A DNA stretch of 20,306 nucleotides from NCBI GenBank assembly GCA_964634565.1, contig CAZWLP010000048.1:1-20306 (forward strand), read 5' to 3'. The notes beneath the pieces were generated by a model. That model saw nothing but the letters and a program-made list of their open reading frames with translations. It ran no database searches and was not told the origin of the DNA. The position numbers and the translations under genes were made by a program. Shown piece after piece: positions 13,780-20,306 of this stretch. Source of the DNA: JAUVKT01 sp964634565 (GTDB lineage Bacteria; Bacteroidota; Bacteroidia; Bacteroidales; VadinHA17). Positions within the stretch are counted from its first letter, which is position 1. Each line of letters opens with the position of its first letter.

Positions 13780-15651
13780 ATGCCATATAAGGGATTAAAT
13801 GAGTTCGTTAAAACACTTGATGCGAAAGGACAGCTTCATCGTATTGATACTTACGTCAATCCGGAACTGGAAATCACTGAAATAACCGACAGGGTTTCCA
13901 AGGCAGGAGGTAAGGCATTACTTTTTGAGAATAATGGTACAGATTTTCCTGTATTAATAAATATGTTTGGCTCAGTGGAAAGAATGAGCATGGCTATAGG
14001 AAGGGATAACCTTGAAGAAGCGGGTAAGGAACTGGAACAGATATACAGAAAAGCAGGAGGCGAAAGTAAGGGTCTATGGTCGAAGATAAAGCTCCTTCCA
14101 TACCTGTCTAAACTAATAGTGAGTATTCCAAAAAGGCGAAAAGGAAGAGGCACATGTCAGAATATTGTAATTCAAAACCCGGATCTTGATTTATTACCGG
14201 TTTTAAAGTGCTGGCCTTATGACGGAGGTCGGTTTATTACATTGCCAATTGTTCATACCAGGCATCCACTTTCGGGAGAGGTAAATGCCGGAATGTACAG
14301 GATGCAGATATTTGATAAGCAAACTACAGGAATGCACTGGCACAGGCATAAAACAGGGGCAAATCACTATAATGAGTATAAGAAACTGGGTAAGATTATG
14401 CCTGTTGCAGTATGTCTCGGTGGAGATCCGGTATATACATACTCAGCAAGTGCTCCTATGCCGGAAGGGATGGATGAGTATATGCTCGCAGGTTATCTTC
14501 GCCGTAAGAGAGTAAATATGGTTAAATGTCTTACTCAGGATTTATGGGTGCCGGAAGATGTTGATTTTGTTATTGAAGGATATGTCGATCCATCGGAAGA
14601 CCTTATATGGGAAGGTCCCTTTGGTGACCACACTGGCTTTTATTCATTGGCCGACTGGTATCCACGATTTCATGTTACAGCGATTACACACCGTAAAGAC
14701 GCTGTATACCCTGCTACAATAGTTGGTGTTCCTCCACAGGAAGATGCAGTAATAGGTCTTGCAACTGAAAGATTATTTCTCTACCCTGTAAAATTGGCTC
14801 TTCAGCAGGATATTGTTGACTTTCACCTGCCGGCAGCAGGCGTAGCCCATAACCTGGTACTGGTAAAAATTGATAAAAGCTATCCCGGTCAGGGAATAAA
14901 GGTAATAAATGCACTGTTCGGAGCTGGTCAGATGATGTTTAGTAAGTTTATAATTGTGCTTGATATAGATTCTGATCTTTTAGACTATAAGGATGTTGCC
15001 AGAAGAGTCTTTGAAAATTGCGACTTTCGCACAGATATGCTTATTCAGAAAGGTCCTCTCGACATCCTGGATCATTCATCAGATACTTTTTCTTTTGGAG
15101 GAAAAATGGGACTGGATGCAACAACGAAACATATAGAGGAGACAGGTGCCAGAGAAAATGATACCATACAGAATGATCCCCAGTTTAACAGTTCCCTGAA
15201 AATAAATAATGGTAAAGCCATTAAGTCAATAAACAGTGATCTGATAAACCAGAATATTCCTGTTGTATTTGTTGGAATAGATAAGGATTTTAAGTGGGAG
15301 CCGGAGCTGGAATCACTTCTCGCAGAAGCAAATGGGATAACAGTATTTTTGCTGGATGCAAAAGTTGATCTTAGTGATTTATATATATCTGTCTGGCAGA
15401 TTCTCTCAAATACAGATCCGGTAAGGGATATTAACAGAAAAGGTAGTAATATAATTATTAATTCAACATCAAAATCCCATGCCTCAGATAACTTCCCCAG
15501 GAGCTGGCCAAATGTTGTTGTGTCTGATAGTGAGATAATTGATAAGATTGATAGCTTATGGGATAAACTTGATCTGGGAGATAAGATTACTTCACCATCA
15601 ATAAAACTCAGCAATCTTCTTTTTAGAGGTGATGCGGAGGTGAGTATTTAA
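13780..15651 (+). CDS. UbiD-family decarboxylase (prenylated-FMN dependent)
   Basis: UbiD-family enzymes remove or exchange carboxyl groups on aromatic or unsaturated acids using prenylated FMN, most often in quinone synthesis. The 623-residue protein has the family layout from MPYKGLNEFVKTLDAKGQLH through GLWSKIKLLPYLSKL to a catalytic core. The conserved Arg is in NAGMYRMQIF (R174), and the Glu pair is E273 and E278 in SEDLIWEGPFGDHTGFYS. These match the Arg-Glu-Glu set of fungal Fdc1 in spacing. Other family blocks are TIVGVPPQEDAVIG and GQGIKVINALFGAGQMMFSK. It is longer than E. coli UbiD (about 500) because of a C-terminal extension, as I recall for Bacteroidota homologues. A role in menaquinone synthesis is likely but not shown. 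No flavin prenyltransferase (UbiX) is in view. Confidence 0.9.
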   Translation: MPYKGLNEFVKTLDAKGQLHRIDTYVNPELEITEITDRVSKAGGKALLFENNGTDFPVLINMFGSVERMSMAIGRDNLEEAGKELEQIYRKAGGESKGLWSKIKLLPYLSKLIVSIPKRRKGRGTCQNIVIQNPDLDLLPVLKCWPYDGGRFITLPIVHTRHPLSGEVNAGMYRMQIFDKQTTGMHWHRHKTGANHYNEYKKLGKIMPVAVCLGGDPVYTYSASAPMPEGMDEYMLAGYLRRKRVNMVKCLTQDLWVPEDVDFVIEGYVDPSEDLIWEGPFGDHTGFYSLADWYPRFHVTAITHRKDAVYPATIVGVPPQEDAVIGLATERLFLYPVKLALQQDIVDFHLPAAGVAHNLVLVKIDKSYPGQGIKVINALFGAGQMMFSKFIIVLDIDSDLLDYKDVARRVFENCDFRTDMLIQKGPLDILDHSSDTFSFGGKMGLDATTKHIEETGARENDTIQNDPQFNSSLKINNGKAIKSINSDLINQNIPVVFVGIDKDFKWEPELESLLAEANGITVFLLDAKVDLSDLYISVWQILSNTDPVRDINRKGSNIIINSTSKSHASDNFPRSWPNVVVSDSEIIDKIDSLWDKLDLGDKITSPSIKLSNLLFRGDAEVSI

Positions 15652-15732
15652 TTATTGTCCTTCATCTTGCTATAGAGAAGATAATCCTTTAATTTAGTTG
15701 TTGAAAGAAGCCAGAAAATTATAACTATTTGA

Positions 15733-16731
15733 GTGCCTGATTTTGACCTTATATCTCTAACATTTGAACCGAAAATTCATATTATTGGTAATACTATTTA
15801 TCATTATATTTTCTATGCTGCCTGCTTTGTATTCCTTATATATTTATTTGTCAGATACCAGACCAGGAGCCTGATGCAGGCCCGTAAATTATTGAAAGAA
15901 AAGGAATTAGCGTATAATGAGATAAAGCGACAAAGAGAAGAACTCGAAAATAAAAACAGGGATATTACCGATAGCCTTGTTTATGCCAGCTATATACAGC
16001 AGTCACTTCTTCCATCTGAAACCTATTTTAGAAAAGTACTTTATGATGCTTTCGTGTTCTATAAACCAAAGGAGATTGTAAGTGGTGATTTTTACTGGGT
16101 GCGAAAAAATCTGAACAGGATTTTCGTTGTTGCAGCTGATTGTACCGGTCATGGTGTTCCTGGAGCTTTTATGTCTATGATAGGTGTAGAACTACTTAAT
16201 AAGATCATTATAGACCAAAATATAAGTAAGCCTTCAGAAGTTCTTTCTGTTATGAGCAAGGGCATTGAAAGAACTTTTAATCGTGAAGAAGAAAAGGAAA
16301 AGATAAGTAAGGATGGGATGGATATGGGTCTTTGTGTTATTGATCTTGAAAAAAAGGCGGTGGACTTTGCCGGAGCATTCTTACCTCTCTATATAATCAG
16401 GGAAAATAAACTTATTGAAATTAAAGGAGACAGAATGAGTATAGGAGTGGATTTTGACAAAGATTTCACCAATAATCATTTCTCTCTCCAGGATGGGGAT
16501 GTAATCTATATGTTTTCAGACGGTTATCCCGATCAGTTTGGTGGTCCTAATAATAAGAAATTTATGTTCAGACGATTCAGACATCTGCTTCTTACTATTC
16601 ATAATTTTCCTATGGAGGAGCAAAAATCTATTCTGAGAGAATCTATAGAATCGTGGCAACGAAATAATGATCAGGTTGATGATCTTATGGTTCTGGGTTT
16701 TCGTCCTATGGAGAATGCTTCTAAGAATTAA
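15733..16731 (+). CDS. membrane-anchored SpoIIE/PP2C-type protein phosphatase
   Basis: A serine/threonine phosphatase of the SpoIIE (PPM) family, 332 residues. It has one hydrophobic segment at about 22-40, a charged coiled coil at about 46-78 (QARKLLKEKELAYNEIKRQR), and a SpoIIE domain from about 85. The metal-binding Asp set is present: D119 (SGDFYW), D136 (AADCTGHGVPGAFMS), D263 (FSDGYPDQFGG) and D316/D317 (DQVDDLMVLGF), so it is probably active. The start is GTG at 15733, directly after an in-frame TGA. The next Met is about residue 48, after the membrane segment, so GTG is preferred. No extracellular sensor domain is evident. Its 3' end overlaps the leftward kinase gene by 11 bp. A target such as an anti-anti-sigma protein is not in view. 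Confidence 0.88.
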   Translation: MPDFDLISLTFEPKIHIIGNTIYHYIFYAACFVFLIYLFVRYQTRSLMQARKLLKEKELAYNEIKRQREELENKNRDITDSLVYASYIQQSLLPSETYFRKVLYDAFVFYKPKEIVSGDFYWVRKNLNRIFVVAADCTGHGVPGAFMSMIGVELLNKIIIDQNISKPSEVLSVMSKGIERTFNREEEKEKISKDGMDMGLCVIDLEKKAVDFAGAFLPLYIIRENKLIEIKGDRMSIGVDFDKDFTNNHFSLQDGDVIYMFSDGYPDQFGGPNNKKFMFRRFRHLLLTIHNFPMEEQKSILRESIESWQRNNDQVDDLMVLGFRPMENASKN

Positions 16732-18082
16732 CAAAGCTTTCAATCATCTTTATTAGTTGAGATGGCTGGAATGGTTTACTAAGATAATCATCCATCCCTG
16801 CTGAAAGACATTCTTCTTTATCACCAATCATGGCATTGGCGGTAATTGCAATTATTGGGGTGTGCTGACTGGTGCTTTTTTCTATCTCCCTTATTTTTTT
16901 TGCAACAGTAATTCCGTTCATAACAGGCAGCTGGATATCCATCAAAATAATATCATAGTTGGATTTGCCAAAGTTATCAAGAGCTTCCTTGCCCGTTTCA
17001 GCTGTGTCGATATTCTTAACTATACTTCTAAGGGTTATAAGTACAATCTTCTGGTTAGTAGGGTTGTCTTCCACCAATAATACATTGGCATCTGAAAGCT
17101 TCTTATGCTCCCTTGATTCTATATTAAGCTCTTTAATCCTTTCTGCTGCTTTGCTCTGGCCCTCCTCCTCGGGTGCAATAACAAGGGGTAGTGTAAATGA
17201 AAATTCTGAACCTTTATCAGCTACGGCAGAACTTATTTTTCCACCTAAACTCGAAATCAGTTTAATTGCCATGCTATCATCTGGCATATTCTTATTTTCG
17301 CTGATGTTAAATCCAGGTATTTTTTCATCAGTAGTAATATTGACCCTTATTACTTCCTTGTTTTTGGTATTACTCTCTTTTTTAAGAACCACATTTACAA
17401 ATGAGGGATTACCTTTTGCAGATGCGATACTGGTAAAAAGATCAAGAAAAATTTTCTTTATAGTTATAGGATCTCCCATATACCGAATAAAGGGTGAATC
17501 AGATTGTTCCAGATTGAACTTAATATTATTATTAGTATTAGCCTCGAATAATTCCACGGTGCTCGATAAGGCAGAAAAAAGATTAAATTTAATATCCTTT
17601 CTGGGAGCATATGAGGTTTCCTGCGCGGTCTTCATAGTAAGTTCATTAATTGCTTCAACCATGTTGGTTGTTGACGCTACAAGAGTTTCGAGCATCTCTT
17701 TCTGGTTTCCTTCCAGCTTTGATGCCATAAGGTAATCAATAATAAATGAGAAATTATTAAGGGGAGTCCTTATTCGATGAGAGAAGGCAGATAGATACTC
17801 TTCCTTTTGCTCAATTACTTTTTGAATCTCCTCGAGTTTTTTATCCTTCTTAAGAGACTCACTGTTATAATCCAGAATAATAACAATAGCACACAAAAGC
17901 AGGAGAGTAAGGCATATTATAAGAGGAACAGTAAAATCAAGAATCTCAAAAACTATGCCTCCCAGGGTAAAAACAACTATACCAATAAATAGAAAAGAGC
18001 TTAAATTTTTTTTCTTCAGACCGGATATTAATTGTAAAAGGGCGGATTCCTTTCTATCTCCTCTCTCTTGTTTTGATACCAT
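16721..18082 (-). CDS. membrane hybrid histidine kinase with a degenerate ATPase domain and an intact receiver
   Basis: The 453-residue protein has two membrane segments (about 29-48 and 52-70) with almost no loop, then a short coiled coil. A HisKA helix pair has the phospho-acceptor H102 in FSHRIRTPLNN. The HATPase region (about 165-300) is degraded: the N-box GDPITIKKIFLDLFTSIASA lacks the usual Asn, the D-box is TTDEKIPGFN instead of DxGxG, and the GLGL motif is DSMA. Only the last block, KGSEFSFTLPL, is good. The residue after the His is R103 instead of the usual acidic one. A complete receiver follows (332-453), with E338/D339, D382, T414 and K436. I infer a pseudokinase or scaffold that signals through its receiver. 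Confidence 0.88.
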   Translation of the reverse strand: MVSKQERGDRKESALLQLISGLKKKNLSSFLFIGIVVFTLGGIVFEILDFTVPLIICLTLLLLCAIVIILDYNSESLKKDKKLEEIQKVIEQKEEYLSAFSHRIRTPLNNFSFIIDYLMASKLEGNQKEMLETLVASTTNMVEAINELTMKTAQETSYAPRKDIKFNLFSALSSTVELFEANTNNNIKFNLEQSDSPFIRYMGDPITIKKIFLDLFTSIASAKGNPSFVNVVLKKESNTKNKEVIRVNITTDEKIPGFNISENKNMPDDSMAIKLISSLGGKISSAVADKGSEFSFTLPLVIAPEEEGQSKAAERIKELNIESREHKKLSDANVLLVEDNPTNQKIVLITLRSIVKNIDTAETGKEALDNFGKSNYDIILMDIQLPVMNGITVAKKIREIEKSTSQHTPIIAITANAMIGDKEECLSAGMDDYLSKPFQPSQLIKMIESFVNS

Positions 18083-18152
18083 TTCACGGATAAGTATTAT
18101 TGACTGTAGGTAAAGATATGAAAATTCTCTTTCAACCTTGATCTTAAAAGAT

Positions 18153-18160
18153 TAAATTTG
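18153..18160 (+). promoter_or_regulatory. candidate promoter -7 element for the secreted-protein genes
   Basis: TAAATTTG matches TAnnTTTG and lies 50 bp before the ATG at 18211. A TTTC at 18130-18133, 19 bp upstream, could be a weak -33 element. The region between this gene and the leftward kinase gene is 128 bp and must hold promoters for both. On the other strand I see only a partial match (TATCTTTA, 18111-18118). Confidence 0.4.
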
Positions 18161-18210
18161 TTTCCACGGTATGATATTTGAGGCCATTAATTATGTTTAA
18201 AAATTAGATA

Positions 18211-18933
18211 ATGAGACGTTTATTTTTTTCATTCTTGATTACTACTCAATATCTGCTTTCGGGTATTGCACAACAGGATACAAGCGCCCTGGTAAAGTAT
18301 ACTCAGGATTTTCGTTTTAAGGATGGTTTTTATGTAAATTTTGAACAGGTACAGAAGAATGATCCTATTCCAAAAGCAAAGATAGTTACATCAACAGATT
18401 ATAATTCAAGAGATTTCTTTAAGAATGTTATTGATAACGACAGAATATACTTTTTTGATGCACTCGGAATAAGACAGGAAATAGAAGTTTCAAGTTTATG
18501 GGGATACTCCAGGAACGGAATTCTGTACCGACAATTACAGGGTAATTTTCACCGGATAACATTTGTAGGAAAAATCTGTCACTTTGTGGCAGATATTACA
18601 ACCTATGACCAGGGATATAGCGGATATCCTCCGTACGGCTACTATAATCCTTATTCCTACTCTCCTTATAGTTCCTATAATTATTATAACCCCTATGGTT
18701 ATAATAACTCCTATAGAACAACTGCCAGAAATGAGCTAAAGCAATATATAATCGACTTTGAGACAGGAAGAGAGCTTGAATATGAGCCTAAAAATATTGA
18801 AGTTATGCTTATGAAAGACTCTGAACTATACGATCAGTACCTTAAATTGTCGAGAAAGGGAAAAAAACAGATGGCGTTTTATTATATAAGAATGTATAAT
18901 GAAAAACATCCTCTCTATTTACCAAATAACTAA
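18211..18933 (+). CDS. secreted protein of unknown function with a Tyr-rich insert
   Basis: I do not recognise this 240-residue protein. It has a signal peptide (MRRLFFSFLITTQYLLSGIA, cleavage likely before QQDTS). The middle is soluble and beta-rich in appearance (FKDGFYVNFEQVQKNDPIP; IRQEIEVSSLWGYSRNGILY). Residues 135-168 are a low-complexity stretch of Tyr, Pro, Gly, Asn and Ser with 14 tyrosines in 34 positions (GYYNPYSYSPYSSYNYYNPY). A basic, hydrophilic C-terminal part follows. No lipobox Cys or sorting domain is visible. The next gene starts four bases after its stop, so the two are probably expressed together and both are exported. Confidence 0.8.
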   Translation: MRRLFFSFLITTQYLLSGIAQQDTSALVKYTQDFRFKDGFYVNFEQVQKNDPIPKAKIVTSTDYNSRDFFKNVIDNDRIYFFDALGIRQEIEVSSLWGYSRNGILYRQLQGNFHRITFVGKICHFVADITTYDQGYSGYPPYGYYNPYSYSPYSSYNYYNPYGYNNSYRTTARNELKQYIIDFETGRELEYEPKNIEVMLMKDSELYDQYLKLSRKGKKQMAFYYIRMYNEKHPLYLPNN

Positions 18934-18937
18934 AGCC

Positions 18938-19789
18938 ATGTTTAAAAAACTTATCACACTTTTATTTGTAAGCCTTTTTATCGGCACTACTTATTCACAG
19001 TCGCCCTTTCCTACGCCTGATGAGATTAAAGGTTTTTATGGCACTGAAACTCTTGTTGTGCTCGAAAACACAATGTTCTCAACATACAATGCCTTTATTA
19101 AGAGTGCAATGAAGGAGCACTGGGATATTACTCCTTATAAATTTATTTCTGTTGAGGAATTTAATACAAAAAGGGAAGACCCTGCTTATTCGTTTATTGT
19201 CCTTACCGAGACTAAATTTGATAAGGATAAGTCGGGTAGCGTTTACAACTTTATTAACCTTCTTCTGGGTAAAGATGTTGGTCGTATTGAGGATTTACCC
19301 GAGATGTGTGCAATACCACTTTCTTTTGCAGGTGAAGCCGACATGGAATATGGCTATAAGGTTGGAATAGTTATAAGATTTATGCAGACACATGTGCGCC
19401 ATCTGTCAGAAGATCCTTCTATAACAGGTAAAAGATATCTGAAATATTATAATAAGTTTGTTCCTGATCTGCTTGATAAAACGATATTGCTTGGCGAAGA
19501 AGACCTTGTGCCGGAACTGAGATCAGAATCTGTTATTAAGAATTTGTACGATAATGATATAAGGATGGTTGATGAAGAGGAAATAAGGAATGCAATTATT
19601 AATAAACAAGAAAATACTCTTGTTCTGCATATGGTTGGACCTGAAAGCGACAAGGCAGGAGGAATGTGCTTTAAGATGCTTATTGGTACAGACGATGGGA
19701 TGTTATATTTTTATGGTGAACACAGGATTACACCGAAAAACAAGAAGGGATTGCTTGTTAACGACCTTAAAAGGATAGGACGATTCTGA
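18938..19789 (+). CDS. secreted protein of unknown function
   Basis: I do not recognise this 283-residue protein. The frame is open back to 18899 inside the preceding gene, but the ATG at 18938 gives a clean signal peptide (MFKKLITLLFVSLFIGTTYS, cleavage before QSPFP) and removes the overlap, so I chose it. The mature part is soluble and mixed, with no Cys-rich or repeat motif that I can name. Some blocks are MKEHWDITPYKFISVEEFN, YGYKVGIVIRFMQTHVRHL and NKQENTLVLHMVGPESDKAG. It is coupled to the upstream Tyr-rich secreted protein by a 4-bp gap and may act with it at the cell envelope. Confidence 0.8.
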   Translation: MFKKLITLLFVSLFIGTTYSQSPFPTPDEIKGFYGTETLVVLENTMFSTYNAFIKSAMKEHWDITPYKFISVEEFNTKREDPAYSFIVLTETKFDKDKSGSVYNFINLLLGKDVGRIEDLPEMCAIPLSFAGEADMEYGYKVGIVIRFMQTHVRHLSEDPSITGKRYLKYYNKFVPDLLDKTILLGEEDLVPELRSESVIKNLYDNDIRMVDEEEIRNAIINKQENTLVLHMVGPESDKAGGMCFKMLIGTDDGMLYFYGEHRITPKNKKGLLVNDLKRIGRF

Positions 19790-19839
19790 TAATGCAGCAA
19801 TCACAGTGATTAACCGTCTTTTAGATAAACAGAAGAAAT

Positions 19840-20196
19840 ATGAATGAGATCAGAATAATACCTGAGTCAGAAAGAAACTGGGCTATGTTTTGTCACCTGT
19901 CTACCTTTTCCAGTGTAATTATCCCCTTTGGAGGAATTATCGGACCACTGATTTGCTGGTTGTCAAAACGGAATGAATCAAGCTGGGTAGATCAGAATGG
20001 GAAAGCTGCACTTAACTTCCAGCTTTCCATCGCTCTGTATATCCTGATATGTATTCCCCTTATGTTTATTATTATTGGCTTTGTTTTCCTCGGAGCTCTT
20101 CTTATACTCGAGATGGTATGTGTTATTATTGCCAGTATTAAAGCATCCAGAGGAGAAGAATATCGCTATCCCTTGATGATTCCCTTTATTCAATAG
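19840..20196 (+). CDS. DUF4870 (Tic20-like) small membrane protein
   Basis: The 118-residue protein matches the DUF4870 pattern: an N-terminal ESERNWAMFCHLSTFSSVII segment, the block GPLICWLSKRNESSWVDQNG, then KAALNFQLSIALYILICIPL, and a C-terminal membrane segment before IKASRGEEYRYPL. Three or four membrane segments are visible. The family is widespread in Bacteroidota and Firmicutes, and its function is not known. It lies 50 bp after the secreted-protein gene in the same direction. The gap holds a small odd palindrome (AATCAC-A-GTGATT, 19799-19811) with no T run. Confidence 0.88.
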   Translation: MNEIRIIPESERNWAMFCHLSTFSSVIIPFGGIIGPLICWLSKRNESSWVDQNGKAALNFQLSIALYILICIPLMFIIIGFVFLGALLILEMVCVIIASIKASRGEEYRYPLMIPFIQ

Positions 20197-20242
20197 CAGA
20201 CAAATGGCAAACGATTAAAGGCTTAGGTGTAATCTTAAAATA

Positions 20243-20306
20243 TTATAATATTCCAATGTTGCCTTTGGCGAGCTCAAGCCCATCGTTTGAAACAAACTCA
20301 AGGCTC
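20243..20306 (-). CDS. possible 3' end of a leftward gene
   Basis: On the reverse strand 20 complete sense codons run from the window edge to a TAA at 20243-20245 and end SNDGLELAKGNIGIL. The composition looks protein-like, and the gene would converge on the DUF4870 gene. The piece is too short to name, and an open frame of this length can occur by chance. Confidence 0.3.
   Translation of the reverse strand, partial: SLEFVSNDGLELAKGNIGIL

Noticed and set aside
15072..15614. A 180-codon minus-strand open frame inside the UbiD-family gene
   Set aside because: It lies antisense within a well-supported enzyme gene and its Ser/Leu/Ile-rich product is typical of a shadow frame.
16959..17735. A 258-codon plus-strand open frame inside the kinase gene
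   Set aside because: It is antisense to a gene with clear HisKA and receiver domains, its product is an irregular Ser/Leu-rich sequence without motifs, and it has no start context or promoter. It is a shadow frame.

Overview
The window looks like a chromosomal segment of a member of the Bacteroidota (Bacteroidetes), probably a Bacteroidales/Marinilabiliales-like organism from a draft or metagenome assembly. The reasons are the fused S10-spc-alpha ribosomal operon with the order secY-map-infA-rpmJ-rpsM (no adk) and enolase right after rplQ; the near absence of Shine-Dalgarno sequences; several promoters of the Bacteroidetes type (TTTG, about 19-20 bp, TAnnTTTG); an L36 without zinc ligands; and a DUF4870 protein. 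A run of exactly 100 N (11330-11429) marks a scaffold gap.

Region 1 (1-11583) is one dense rightward operon: rpsC rplP rpmC rpsQ rplN rplX rplE rpsN rpsH rplF rplR rpsE rpmD rplO secY map infA rpmJ rpsM rpsK rpsD rpoA rplQ. It makes ribosomal proteins, the translocon channel, methionine aminopeptidase, IF-1 and RNA polymerase alpha. A candidate internal promoter precedes rpsM. The operon ends at a strong hairpin-plus-T terminator. rplQ carries a long Ala/Glu/Pro/Val repeat tail, and the assembly broke inside that repeat.

Region 2 (11584-13779) holds eno with its own terminator, then about 700 bp with no protein gene. That stretch contains an AT-rich spacer with a 20-bp perfect palindrome, a near-consensus promoter, and a G+C-rich transcript of about 325 nt. 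The transcript is full of hairpins with UUCG/GNRA tetraloops and ends at a textbook terminator: a probable structured non-coding RNA that I could not assign to a family. Two related copies of a 41-bp palindromic repeat lie one on each side of the eno-ncRNA block, and a 9-bp tandem repeat precedes the next promoter.

Region 3 (13780-18082) has a UbiD-family prenylated-FMN decarboxylase, a membrane-anchored SpoIIE/PP2C-type phosphatase, and, convergent with it and overlapping by 11 bp, a membrane hybrid histidine kinase. The kinase has a badly degraded ATP-binding domain but an intact receiver.

Region 4 (18083-20306) has two adjacent secreted proteins of unknown function (one with a Tyr-rich low-complexity insert), a small DUF4870 membrane protein, and possibly the last codons of a leftward gene at the edge. 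The best candidates for something undescribed are the ncRNA and the pseudokinase/phosphatase pair.
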